A DNA stretch of 38,953 nucleotides. Source: Diphasiastrum complanatum (Eukaryota; Streptophyta; Lycopodiopsida; Lycopodiales; Lycopodiaceae). The position numbers were made by a program, and so were the translations under genes. The DNA lies in contig CM055102.1 in assembly GCA_029204225.1 (NCBI GenBank), positions 13,428,885 through 13,467,837 of the forward strand. The letters are read 5' to 3'. Every line of letters begins with the position of its first letter. Position 1 is the first letter of the stretch. This document shows positions 1 to 10,215 of this stretch, piece by piece. The notes below the pieces were generated by a model, which did no database searches, had not been told where the DNA came from, and saw nothing but the letters and a program-made list of their open reading frames with translations.

Positions 1-189
1 ATGTAAAGGAAATCAAAAGCAATTGGTTGAGAATTGGTATCCTATACGGAATATTCCTAGGCTTTTGGAGTCTATGTAACATGTAGGAACTCGTCCATCT
101 TCACAACCTGTTTTTAGTTTCCGATTGCCAAAATCCTCTCCTCTCTTCTATTCAGTCACCGTGGCTCGAGGAGAAGCATTTTCACTTGG

Positions 190-1100
190 CGATCCTTAAA
201 ACAAGTTACTCATAGTGACCGAACCGAGTTATGAAGGCATTCTTGACGAAATCTAACTTGATTTACTAAACATAGTGGCACCTGACAAGGCATCTAGTAA
301 ATCATTTATACGTGGCATAGGATATCGATATTTAGCCGTTATCTTGTTCAAACCTCGATAATCCACACACATATGCCATGATCCATCCTTCTTCTTTACA
401 AGAATGATCGAAGAGGCAAAAGGGGAATAACTAGGAAGTATTTGCCCTTTGGCCAGACAATCATCAACCATCCGTCTCCCTTCCTCTTTCTTCCTAATAC
501 TTATTTATAAGAACATCTATTTACAGGACATGATCTGGGTATTAGTTCAATCTCATGTTCAACATTCCTCTTAGGAGGCAAAACAGATGGAAGATCACCC
601 ATGAACACATTTGAAACTCCCTCCTAATCTCTTGATCCAAATTGGTAACAATACTGGTTTGCACACACTCTGACTAGTATTAGTAGACATATCAAGTAGA
701 AAGCAAGCACACATGTACTCACAATAGATCCTACACAATTGTGTAGCTGAAAGAAGCGGTCCAAGAGGCACATTTCACTCATCACGAAGGGAATGCGTCA
801 TCAAGCTGGAAGTCATATACATGAGTATCCCAGGCTATGTGTGGCTTTTGCATCGCGTGCCATCAATGTTCAGCACCACATCAAACTTCGCAAGCCATGT
901 TAACTCATTATCCAATTCTTCTATGTAACTTTGCATACTTAGTGGAATGCCCACAACCCTCTTATCCCAGATCTTTGTACCCTTTCCATCAGCCATTTCC
1001 ACTATATACTGGTATTGGGATGGTTGAATGCTCACACCTAACTTCCATACCAAAGTTGAATTTGTCAGAATTTGATCTACAAATTCTAGATAGGAGTTAA
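190..1100 (-). pseudogene. Ty3/gypsy protease-RT fragment, decayed
   Basis: Minus-strand remnant of a Ty3/gypsy polyprotein. About 835-1053 reads as the retropepsin C-terminal half (ADGKGTKIWDK, then VVGIPLSMQSYIEELD and FDVVL). About 540-600 reads as the protease-RT linker (LPPKRNVEHEIELIP). 253-471 is the RT N-terminus with VKKKDGSWHMCVDYRGLNKIT, the fingers region of plant gypsy RTs. After residues FSKSS at about 255 the next recognisable RT motif, FITRFGHYE at about 195-225, follows almost at once, so roughly 20 residues have been deleted, and a stop lies inside that motif. No RT catalytic DD box, RNase H, integrase or LTR is visible, and the element may continue beyond the left edge. The assignment to Ty3/gypsy is firm. 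The exact ends are approximate. Confidence 0.85.
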
Positions 1101-2088
1101 CTAATCATATTAGCGCTCACACACACCTAGGCTAGCATAAGAGGTTAAGAGAACTCTGATTATAGAGGAATGAGCAAAGCTCTATACAATGGAATGAATC
1201 TATGGTGGGGCACCAAAACACTTAAATACTTTCTCTAGAGCTTGAAAAGCCAAAAGCCAAAAGCTAAAGCTAAAGGCATAGTCTAACCATCTCCCCCACT
1301 ACTCGTTTGACCACTCCTCCATATCCTTTCAAATGGGTTCAACTACAAGACCAAGCATCCACACCATGCTTTTTACACATTCAAATCTCCTCATGTCTCT
1401 CTATACCATATGACATTTCTCTCACAATTATAGTGCTTTCCTAATTACAACATGCTTGACACCCAAGCTAACTTCCATACCACTAATCTTCATTAAGCTG
1501 CCTCTCTCTCCGTCCCATTCAAGACATATAAACCAATACTTAGATTCCAATATGTTTTCCCTCACAATAACTAGTATGATGATGATCGTCACCACCTACA
1601 TCTCAACGTCATCCAAGCCATACGTTCTCCCCTCGTATTCTTCGTGAAATCCAATCCTACTTCATCGTAAGAAGGGGCCCATGAGGAAGCTCAAAGACAA
1701 GGGACCTATTGACCTTCTACAATGCTCTTCATTGGGCACCTTCTAGCATGAATCATCCCTTCCTGCCCCACTAAAAAATCTATATATTTATACAAAAATT
1801 GCCACCACTTTGCACACATCCCCTACTACTCCCACTACTATCTCACCCAGACCCACAAAGTTTTCTTTGTTCACCCCGTTATGGTATGTGAGGCTATTGC
1901 TAAGCTAAAATGTAAGCGTAGCTATGACTTCAATGACCTTGATTTTGAGCTTCACATCCACATTTCACTACGATAAATGAATTGGCAATCATGCAAGTAA
2001 CAGTTCCACATGTCATCATAGGATTCGCTATCAACCAGAAAAGGCGACTACTTTACAGCAACAGGTTAGACTTAGGTTTTATGATTGG
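1101..2088. other. No recognisable gene
   Basis: AT-rich sequence between the gypsy fragment and the next LTR. Only short open frames are present, and none has a recognisable motif. It may be intron or intergenic DNA, or further decayed retroelement sequence. Confidence 0.5.
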
Positions 2089-2093
2089 GTTTC
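2089..2093 (+). repeat. Target-site duplication GTTTC, left copy
   Basis: GTTTC immediately precedes the 5' LTR and recurs at 6616-6620 directly after the 3' LTR. A 5-bp duplication is normal for plant LTR retrotransposons. The surrounding match extends to GTTTCAG because the LTR itself begins with AG. Confidence 0.75.
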
Positions 2094-2479
2094 AGTTATG
2101 GACTCCGCTCATTACATTTTCCGCATCCATTCTTTTATTCTTTATTATGCATAAGCAGGCCTATGGGCCCTTTTTATTCATGTATTGTCCTTGGGCCCTA
2201 TTTGGTCACATTTTTAGGACTTGGTCATATTGATTTGGAGTGGGAGGGCGCACTATTTTCCCTCCAAATCTTTTGCCTCCCTCTATTTTGAATTCCTACT
2301 TTAGGGTTCATTGGTGGGGTATATATAGGGCAGCATTGTAGTCTTTTATTCAGCTGATGATATTGATCTCTCTCTTTAGTCTCCTTAATCTCTCTCTTTC
2401 CTGCTTTCTAGGGTTAAGTCTTGCTTATGTGATGCTTTCATAGCTTAGCTCTAGATCAAATGTGGCTTCATTTGTAACT
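2094..2479 (+). repeat. 5' LTR of the non-autonomous element
   Basis: Nearly identical to 6229-6615 along its whole length. It begins AGTTATGG and ends CGTAACT-like (here TGTAACT), giving 5-bp inverted ends AGTTA/TAACT. A promoter-like TATATATAGGG lies at about 2319-2329, followed by CT-rich sequence. The primer binding site starts at the very next base. Confidence 0.85.
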
Positions 2480-2491
2480 TGGTATCAGAGC
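2480..2491 (+). other. Primer binding site, tRNA-iMet type
   Basis: TGGTATCAGAGC, the canonical plant complement to the 3' end of initiator tRNA-Met, directly adjoins the LTR with no spacer base. Confidence 0.9.
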
Positions 2492-2499
2492 ACTTTCCT

Positions 2500-2990
2500 C
2501 ACCACTTTTGTTTTCGAATTTAGTAGAGGCTATCCAGCGCCCTACTAACTCATCACTTTCGTCAATTTTTTCATTAGATTTCCATCGTTTTTCCAGATTC
2601 AGTAGAGGCTGGCCAGCGCCCTACTACATTGTCACTTTCGTCGATTTTCTCCACCAATTTGCTACCCATTTCGTGGATTGATTGGAGGCTGTCCAGCGCC
2701 CTACCTCATCACCATTTTCAACGGTTTTCTCCATTTTTTTTTTCAGGTTATGTGCGGATTTTGGTAGCTGCTGCCCAGCGCCCTACTACCTTGCCATCTT
2801 CAACGGATTTCTCCACCGATTTGCTGATTGTTTGGAGGCTGTCCAGTGCCCCACTTCATCACCATTTTCAGCGGTTTTTCCATCATTTTGCAGGACATTT
2901 GTGGATCTTACTAGCTGCTGCCCAGCGCCCTACTTCCTCATCCTTTTCGGCGATTTTTTCAGCTTATTTGCGGCTTCTTTGGGTGGCCGA
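2500..2990 (+). repeat. About 80-bp tandem repeats in the element leader
   Basis: The core CCAGCGCCCTACT recurs at about 2534, 2613, 2693, 2775, 2843 (variant) and 2922, giving spacings of 79, 80, 82, 68 and 79 bp. The intervening CTCATCACxxTTTTC and CGGxTTTTCTCCA blocks repeat as well. The array lies between the primer site and the gag-like frame. The open frames across it are low in information and are best read as repeat by-products. Confidence 0.8.
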
Positions 2991-3401
2991 TTTGCAGCCC
3001 ACACGGCGATTATTCCTCAGCATTTTGGGCGCCCTACTGTGGCTGTTTTTTTTTGCTTATTTCGATGGCTGGTTGGCACCTATATTGGCTACATCATCTT
3101 CAGCTTTTCACCTATTTTTTTTGTTGGCACTACCATTGGTGGACGAAGGATAGGCACCCACCCAAGTACCTTGCTTTTTCGCTTTCCTTGCACCTACTTT
3201 TTTGCTGTCCCAAAAACCCAGCCTTTTTGCTTCTTTTCCAGCACCCTCTTACCTCTTCACTTTTGCCAATTTGCGGTCCAAATTTTTTTTAGCCCGCTAA
3301 CCCCCTTCTCTTGCCCTGCCCGCCGGCTTCCTACGTGTTTTCCGATTATTTGTTTTGAGTGTTCCATTTCCCTTTTCCCTTTAGATTATCTTTTTGTTTT
3401 T

Positions 3402-4139
3402 AATGGTGATATACCATCTGAACATATGTTCAAGAAGTGGCTCACACGTCTTCAATATTTCTTTGATACTTATCAGCCAACTTGTCCAGGTCCTATGAAG
3501 ATTCTTGATGCAATTTTTCTCTTAAAGGGTTTTGCTAGGTCGAAGTGGTTTGACTATGTCCATTCTCAGCCGCCTATCTCTAAGTGACATGACTTTCTAC
3601 CTGTACTTCGCCTTCTTATATTTTCCGATGATGATTCTGCATTTGTTCTCCCTCTCACTCTTACGAGTGGTATTATAGGTCTCGAGAGTTCTACTCCTTC
3701 TGATTCCCCTTGTGAGCATTCTTCCGTATGCGACATTCCATTTTCTTATGTGGGACAAATAGAGATAGAGTCACACATTGCTAGCGATTCACATGAGGTT
3801 GATTCACACATTGCTAGCGATACACATGAGGACGATTCTATATCACACAGTGTGCGCGAGTTGCCTGATTTACTTGAGATAGTTATTGATCTACCTGAGC
3901 TCGTCATTGTATCCAATAGTGAGTCAGAGTCACATATATAGGTTCCTACTGATGCTGATTCACATATACAGGTTGCGGTTGATATGGTCCTTGATACTAA
4001 TATTGTATGCCTTGCTACTACTGTCGATGTTGTTGCATGCTTTGATGTTGTTGTTGAGTACTTTGATGCTACTCACATTCTTGAGCGCCATGCTATAGAT
4101 GTGTCGCCTACCATCCGTGGGTCCTCTTCCTCAGGTTGA
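3402..4139 (+). pseudogene. gag-like reading frame of the non-autonomous element
   Basis: One frame runs from about 3402 to the TGA at 4137-4139, interrupted only by TGA (3585-3587) and TAG (3939-3941). Both stops sit where a one-base change from TGG or CAG would explain them. The start resembles the retrotransposon gag capsid domain: an FNGD opening, then KKWLTRLQYFFDTYQP and KWFDYVHSQPPIS. The middle is acidic and carries an 11-residue tandem motif SHIASDSHEVD at 3771-3836 (33-bp period). No CCHC zinc knuckle is seen. The frame is open upstream to 2682, but that part is the leader repeat array. Gag is my best reading from order and pattern; similarity is modest. Confidence 0.55.
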
Positions 4140-5739
4140 TGCTGCTCCGGATTTACAGGTTCTTGCTGCGTGCCTTGTGCCTATATGCCTTGATTCACAG
4201 ATATCGTATTCAGTGGTCATTCCTGGTTTCATTGATATTGAGGCCGTATACCTTGGTGGTGTTTCTATTATTGCTTCTGCGCATACCTCAAATAGCCCTC
4301 CTGGTTCGGTGGTTGGTGAGGTTTGTTGCAGTTGATGCCAATGGTATACACTTTTGGCCTTTATATGCATTAGAGGTTTTTCATGCGACTAATTTCCTTT
4401 TTACCTCTTGATATTTGGCATTCCTGGTTACTACGTATCGCTTGGATTTCATTTGGACCTGTTGCTCATACTACTGCTTCATTTTCAGCTATGGATATAT
4501 GGCATTCCTGGTTATTACGTATGGCTTGATTTTCATTTGGACCTGTTGATTGGTGCTGGTTTTTCCATATTACTGATCGCCTATGGTGCGGATATCTCTA
4601 TGATTATGTATGGGGCTCTCTATTTGTTCCTTGGATTGTTGCTCCTTTTCAGGCTTGGCATATTCTGATGGCTTGGCTTATTGCCTTCGTTCCATCTACT
4701 GTTTGTCCGGATGATCCTCAGGTTCCCAGTCATTTCGCGTTGCTCCATATCGCTTGGTCTTTGATGCTGAGTTGCCACTTTGTTTGGTGTTCTGGGACCA
4801 TCAGAGTACCTTGAGAGAGTTTCTTCTCCTCTCTTGGATAGTTTATGGGGATGTTGCAGCCATATACTTCAGTGTTGCTCATATGTGCTTTGATACCCAG
4901 CTACACCTGGATATTGCTCTAATGCTTGCTACTGATGTCGCGGATCCTGTTCCTCATTCCAGTGCATTTCTTCTATTCATCACTTGTGTGCCTGGTGTGT
5001 ACTTTGGGATTCCACTTGCGGCCAGTTCCGATGGGTCATCCGATTCTCCATCCGTTTTTGCTGCATCCTATGATGGATTGGTATGTACATATGAGGTCTT
5101 TCTGGATGAGTATTACGGCTACAGTTTTTCAGTTGGGGCCTCTACTATTTCTAGATTTGTTGGTATTGTTTTCATGCATCGTGTCTTTTTAGATGATGCA
5201 TTGCTTTCTTGGACCTTCTGGAGCTTTTTGCATGCTGCTCTTCCGTGATATGGGCCTTGAGGGTACCATGTGCCATTGCTACTTCTCATACATGGGCCTT
5301 ATGGATACCTTGGGCTTTTGACCATGCTCATGCACATTTCTCCATTCTAGCTATCCTTTGTCAGGATGATCTCTTCATGCTCCATGTTTCCTGGCATATC
5401 GCTTGGTTTTCCATGCTATTACAGCGTGCCTGTCATCCTGCTGATGTTCCTACTCCTTGGTGCTGGTGTTCCGATGCTGCTATCTTTTCTTGGGGCACCT
5501 ATATCACTAAGTTTACACATATGGTTGATGGTTACATGTATGATGCGGCTATTCCGATGAGTGTCCATCTCTTTTGCAGTTTCCTTATTGGCTTCCCGTT
5601 GCTGATGCAGTTCTACCTTCTCGGGCTTTTTGGATACCTTGGTATGATGTCCCTGCTTGATTTTCTTCTGGTTACTTGGCATTCCTGGTTGTTCCATATT
5701 GCTTGGTTTCAGATGACGCGGCCGAGATGTTCCCTTCGT
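4140..5739 (+). other. Internal domain of the element, degenerate repeats, no pol motifs
   Basis: About 1.6 kb with overlapping open frames but no protease DSG/DTG, RT DD, RNase H or integrase motif. It is built from variants of one theme: TGGCATTCCTGGTTA (about 4418, 4501 and 5676), CATTTGGACCTGTTG (4453 and 4535) and CATATCGCTTGG-type blocks (about 4747, 5394 and 5696). It looks like filler expanded from a short repeat. The hydrophobic translations follow from T-rich DNA and should not be read as membrane proteins. Confidence 0.6.
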
Positions 5740-5994
5740 CGCCACGATGTTGATCTTGAGCTGTTCCCTTTCTTACCAGCTGCCATTCACCAGGTTCGCC
5801 TTCAGCATAGTCGGCGCCGCCGACAGGTTCAGTTTTTGGTACAGTGGGATGGTCGTCCTATTGAGGAGGCCACATGGGAGCCTATTGATGTTTATTATCA
5901 TACACCATTATTGGCAGATCAGGCTCCAGCCCTCATGGCCTTGGTTATTTCAGCTACCACGGATATCATTGCAGATGTTCCCTCTACCTCATGA
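5740..5994 (+). pseudogene. Chromodomain-like integrase C-terminus remnant
   Basis: The last part of an open frame that begins upstream at 5209. Residues encoded from 5827 read VQFLVQWDGRPIEEATWEP, matching the chromodomain pattern of chromovirus integrases (hydrophobic strand, WxG, ATWEP). It is preceded by a basic stretch (RLQHSRRRRQ) typical of the linker after the integrase core. The frame ends at a TGA at 5992-5994. In chromoviruses this module follows integrase and can bias integration towards modified chromatin. Here it survives without integrase. The domain assignment is strong; function is doubtful. Confidence 0.75.
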
Positions 5995-6228
5995 TTCGGC
6001 TAGCCATGACTATTTCTTTTTTGCATCTACATCATATTACTGTAGTAGTTGCTTAGTACTTGCTTTTGTGTGTTGCTTGTGGGGTATCTGTTGTGACGAC
6101 TTATGTCCTCTCCATGAGTATTTCCATTAGTTCATCCTTTTTCAGTATTTAGCGAACTTACATTGTTGTTTTTGAGATAGTCATTATGCTTGCTAGCCGG
6201 TGGAGGGCTTTGTTTTTCTGCAGGGGAG

Positions 6229-6615
6229 AGTTATGGACTCGGCTCATTACATTTGCTGCGTCCATTCTTTTATTCTTTATTATGTATAAGCAAGCCTATG
6301 GGCCCTTTTTATTCATGTATTGTCCTTGGGCCCTATTTGCTCACATTTTTAGGACTTGGTCATATTGATTTGGAGTGGAAGGGCGCACTATTTTTTCTCC
6401 AAATCTTCTGCCTCCCTCTATTTTTGAATTCTTACTTTAGGGTTCATTGGTGGGGTATATATAGGGTAGCATTGTAGTCTTTTATTCAGCTGATGATATT
6501 GATCTCTCTCTTTAGTCTCCTTAATCTCTCTCTTTCCTGCTTTCTAGGGTTAAGTCTTGCTTATGTGATGCTTTCATAGCTTAGCTCTAGATCAATTGTG
6601 GCTTCATTCGTAACT
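6229..6615 (+). repeat. 3' LTR of the non-autonomous element
   Basis: 387 bp, nearly identical to 2094-2479. It is directly preceded by the purine tract CAGGGGAG (6221-6228) and followed by GTTTC, the right copy of the target duplication (6616-6620). By eye it differs from the 5' LTR by only scattered substitutions, so insertion is not ancient. Confidence 0.85.
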
Positions 6616-6620
6616 GTTTC

Positions 6621-8155
6621 AGGCTACAGTTTCTAGCAAAACCTCATGCCAACCCACGTTAGCAGGGAAGCATACAGTAACACTAAAATGCCCTAATTTT
6701 CCAGCTACAGATAGCCATTTTGGGCTCCCTGTGAACACACGACAGGATCAGCTCCATTTTTCAGGAAGCACCAACATATATGAATAGGCATATGCACTCT
6801 ATAGCATTCTATTGCATATAGCATAATATATTGTATATGAAAGATTCTGCTCATTTTTTAATCGCTTAAAAAGCATAATGTGTTATTCTTTCCAGGGCAC
6901 ATGGGCAAAAATTGAAGTGCCATAATACATGGCAGAATTTCACTTTGCAAAAATACACGTGCCTATTTCATTTTATAATCTGAGTTTCATGGTGCAGATG
7001 CGGCGATGCCTATTCTGTTTCATAATCATCATGTGAGATTACGCCATATACAATCCATTATGCAACGAAGGAATAGGCAGGCACACGACATTCTTCCTGT
7101 TAAGGATTTTTATGTGGAGGCCTTACCATGAAGAATGTCATGTGCGTGGCGCCTTCCAAATTCGTAAAATATTGTGTACAGTGTGGCACACAACAACTGG
7201 GGGTTGCATGAAATGACTACCCTTTTACAAGTACGTTGCCAAGTACAATAGGCGTAAGCTCCAGGCTCCCTTTAGCAAAGGATACTTGCTGATTAGTAGT
7301 CAAGCAGTGAAGATGTATGTCGACAGTTGCCAGATTACAGCAACGTTCATAAAATTTAGAGCATAACTTGGCCTTTTAGTAACATAGTTGTGCATGGGAA
7401 GAACTTAAATTTATCAAGCTCCATACTGAAAGAATTATTGCCGAGTATGTATTGCCCTATATATGTTCACTGTTCTATTGGGTTGCCTTCAAACTCTTCA
7501 GCTGGAGGAACCGCATTAGTCCTTGAGAGCATGCCATCATGACATGAGTAGATTTCCTACTTGATCTCTCAACAGTGCAATAGCATGTTGAGAGACTAGC
7601 AAGGACACCAATGGATGGAAGTGGAGCATACACAATGTTTTCAGGGGCATTTGCAGAAAATAAAGCTCCCCAACCAAGCCACGTTTTTGGTTGTGTCGGG
7701 TTTTTATTCTATCTAACATTAAGTTTACGTTCCTCAAATACCCTATATCACAAAAAAGAACTCTTCACAAACAAAATACAGAATACAGAACCAGCGATGT
7801 AAGCTTCCATGCGAGAACTTTCTGAAGCCATAGCCATCAACTAGGTCGAACCAAGTAGTTTAGGCATGTCTCAAAAGAAAAAATTCTCTTTATCATAAAA
7901 TTTGGCAATTGTAGTCACTACAATGAACAGCCCATAACATTCATTCTTTGAATGCATCATTAGCATGTCTTCTGAGTGCGGCATGCATCATAAAAGAGGT
8001 ATAGCTTTTCCATGTAAATGAAGTCAAGGATGTGGATTATGAAAAGATCCACGTACTATTGAGGAAGAGCATCACACGATCCAAAAACTGAAAACATGAT
8101 TGAACAGCACAAGAAATAGTTGAGAAAAGAGAAGGGTAACACATAGAAAGCATAC
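6621..8155. other. No recognisable exon; probable intron or intergenic sequence
   Basis: AT-rich. If the kinase gene to the right is intact, this is the start of its first intron, because the exon ends with a splice donor at 8155. I searched the minus strand by eye for the kinase subdomain II-III exon (Lys-containing strand and alpha-C) and did not find it. A stretch near 7540-7740 (-) has an open frame without recognisable motifs. Confidence 0.4.
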
Positions 8156-8492
8156 CTGCAACATCTTGACCATCGTAGGTACCCCGGTGAACAACTCCAA
8201 ATGTGCCACGGGCAATTACATCCTTCAAAACTAGCTTTGAAGTGTCTATTTCCCACTCTTCCTTCTGCCTCGGCTCAACCTTCTCGCTGAAGGTTTTGAT
8301 CGCATGCTTCTCCAGGACAGCATCCAAATCGGCCAGATTCACTAAATCCGCCCGCACAAAACTGTTGGCCTTACTACCTGGCTTACCGGAAGCCTTGCTC
8401 TTCTCCTCTCTATTATCATGCTTGTCCAGATTCTCCAAAGCCTGCAAATCCTCTTCGTCTACAATCAGCTTTCCGTTTGCAGCTCCCTCCAT
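8156..8492 (-). CDS. Raf-like MAPKKK-type protein kinase, first coding exon
   Basis: Encodes the N-terminal region and kinase glycine loop of a plant Raf-like (group C; MRK1/CBC/STY13-type) cytosolic Ser/Thr/Tyr kinase. The exon starts at MEGAANGK (8492); an in-frame Met four codons upstream (8504) is an alternative. It carries the family block FVRADLVNLADLDAVLEKH, then EEWEIDTSKLVLKDVIARG and the loop GTFGVVHRGTYDGQDVA. It ends at CAG|GTATGC (exon end 8156), a phase-1 junction just before the catalytic lysine strand. The remaining kinase domain is not found in the 8.1 kb downstream, so intron 1 is very long or the gene is truncated. Related kinases act in stomatal CO2/blue-light and stress signalling; that role is family knowledge, not shown here. 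Confidence 0.85.
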
Positions 8493-8504
8493 TGAATTGA
8501 CCAC

Positions 8505-8992
8505 AAGGAGTCTCCAAAAATCAGCTTACGGCTGCTTAGAAATCTATGCGCATTGAGACAGGAAAGGGTGCTTTGCTTTGCGTTACATTGCGTGCTTTCA
8601 GGTTGAATTGTGGGATCGGCTAAGCTATTGATCGATTGTGGCAGAACTCATCTGCAGCAGCTCACAAGCAAGCAATCCACCAGCAGTCCTCGCAACTGGA
8701 TCGCAAATGGTAGCTGTTTCTCAGCTTGCTGAGGCTTTCCCCCATCAAAATGGATGCAATCTGAGCCCAATTTCGCAACCCAACAAGAGGATGAATCAGC
8801 GAAAGCAAAAGAAGGAATAAATGAATGAAGCAAAGAGCCAAATATGCAGAGCTTTCGGTCGATTGTCGCGGAGGGAAGCGAAGGAGATGGAGAAGAGAGA
8901 AGAGAGAAGAGAGAGAGAGAAGGAAAGCGGAAACTGGGTGCTTCCTTTGTCGATTGTACCACCGTTGGATTCTCCTACCCTCACCAGATCTT
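8505..8992 (-). promoter_or_regulatory. Probable 5' UTR and core promoter of the kinase gene
   Basis: Lies directly upstream of the kinase start. On the kinase strand about 8875-8935 is a CT-rich tract (CTCTCTCTCTTCTCTC), typical of plant 5' UTRs and TATA-less promoters. Antisense and sense short open frames here overlap one another and look fortuitous. The transcription start cannot be placed from sequence alone. Confidence 0.45.
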
Positions 8993-9050
8993 GCCACGTC
9001 CTCATCCAGAGCCGTTGCGAGGTCTACACGTGGCAGAACTGACACGTGGC
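8993..9050. promoter_or_regulatory. ABRE/G-box cluster upstream of the kinase
   Basis: Three ACGT-core elements in 58 bp: GCCACGTC at 8993-9000 (GACGTGGC on the kinase strand), CACGTGGC at 9027-9034 and CACGTGGC at 9043-9050, the last two 16 bp apart. CACGTGGC is the ABRE/G-box core bound by plant bZIP factors such as ABF/AREB. A fourth copy lies at 9570-9577. The sites are about 500 bp upstream of the kinase ATG. Confidence 0.55.
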
Positions 9051-10113
9051 CATGTCTAAGTGGTGCCCTGGAATCTGTCGCTCGTCGAAGGCTGCACCCA
9101 GGTTGGGCTTAATGGCGCGAGGTATTTTGCGCCCGCCGAATTGGGTCTCTGCCACTTGGACTTTTTTCAACCGTCGATTCTCCAGACCTGGCAAAATCAA
9201 ATATTAAATCTAATGGTCTCGCGCTCTCAATCATAGCGTGCTTTTCAGGAATGCTTGAGCCTTAAAGGCACTACGTGGGCCAAATGGGTTTTGGCCCCAG
9301 CCCAGTGTTTGGGCACCATGTGGCGCACTACCCATGAGGAGCTGCCCACCAAAATGGGTTGGCACAACTGGATTTTCGCAGGTGCAGGGTGCGGTCCCGG
9401 GCAGAGGCACAAATGGTGTCGGGCAGCCCCAGGGTGGGCACCGAGCAAGGCCAGACGACACCGGGCAACGCCCAGGCACACACATGCAAAGATAATGCAC
9501 ATTTTGCCTATATATTTGCGCTCAAAAATCCCACGAAAACGCTTATGGGATAAATTTTGGTTGCCCCGACACGTGGCGCGCGGGCAACCAAATTTTTTTG
9601 AAAAAAAAAAGTGTGGCTATGGTGAAGCTGGGGCCAAACCGGCCAGTGCGTTGAAGATGTTTTGGGGGCGGGGGGGACGTTCCCACTCTTTCTCTTTTTT
9701 TTTTACTTTGTATCATTTGTTTTTAGAAATGGCCATGTGTGTTGATAATATATTGCATGTGGGGATAAACCCAAGTAAAAGCCTATGAATTTATGGAGGA
9801 GAAAAAAAAGACCTAACTATACATAATTTCACTTGGACTCAAAGAGTAAGACTAGGCTCCTTTCCCTACCTGTACATACTACTAATGTATTTTGATTCTT
9901 TTTCTTGCTGCATTATTTGAACCTGCATCATTCTGTACAATAAGAGTACAACTAGCATAATCTATGTACAATATTACATGTACAAATAGCATCATTGTGT
10001 ACAATGTATATTCTCTAACTTCCACATTTATAGGCCAACCAACCCTCTTCTCAAGCGTGTGGGCTTCCAAAGTCTCAATATGTCCTCGTGACACATGCAA
10101 TTGCAAGATTCAG
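9051..10113. other. No recognisable gene; GC-rich then AT-rich
   Basis: 9060-9680 is unusually GC-rich for this window, with many GGGC/GCCC tracts, and contains CACGTGGCGCGCGGGC at 9570-9585. Open frames exist on both strands at the same place, as expected from base composition. 9700-10113 is AT-rich with no motif I recognise. Confidence 0.4.
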
Positions 10114-10215
10114 GATTTGATCTTGAATCTACAATGCAATTGGGTAGATGGAGATTTGATCTTGTGTCCACAATGCAATTGGGTAGATGGGGATTTGATC
10201 TTAAGCCTACATTGC
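10114..10215 (+). repeat. 39-bp tandem repeat, about 2.6 copies
   Basis: GATTTGATCTT begins at 10114, 10153 and 10192, each followed by a variant of CTACAATGCAATTGGGTAGAT. The period is exactly 39 bp. It is therefore open in one frame as a 13-residue repeat, but I see no evidence that it is translated. Confidence 0.85.

Larger units (their letters stand above)
2094..6615 (+). mobile_element. Non-autonomous LTR retrotransposon with gag-like ORF and chromodomain tail, no pol
   Basis: A complete element of about 4.5 kb. In order: 5' LTR 2094-2479, abutting tRNA-iMet primer site 2480-2491, a leader with about 80-bp repeats, a gag-like reading frame (about 3400-3940), an internal domain with degenerate repeats (about 4130-5720), a chromodomain-like C-terminus (about 5740-5994), a purine tract CAGGGGAG (6221-6228) and the 3' LTR 6229-6615. 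It is flanked by a 5-bp duplication (GTTTC). No protease, RT, RNase H or integrase core motif is visible, so mobilisation would have required proteins in trans. The chromodomain remnant points to a Ty3/gypsy chromovirus ancestor. The LTR ends are AGTTA...TAACT rather than TG...CA. Confidence 0.85.

Noticed and set aside
2629-3400. Long overlapping open frames (up to 301 codons) at the start of the non-autonomous element
   Set aside because: They run through the about 80-bp leader repeats in more than one frame. The open reading is explained by the repeat and by T/C-rich composition. Only the part after about 3400 looks like protein.
4408-5560. Hydrophobic open frames that could be read as membrane proteins
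   Set aside because: They come from T-rich degenerate repeats inside a retroelement. Several frames are open at once and no family motif is present.
8638-9112. Several open frames on both strands near the kinase 5' end
   Set aside because: They overlap each other in all frames in a GA/CT-rich region and have no recognisable motif. Most likely 5' UTR and promoter.
9231-9788. Open frames of 85-177 codons in the GC-rich segment
   Set aside because: Open on both strands at once, Pro/Gly/Trp-rich from base composition, with no motif.
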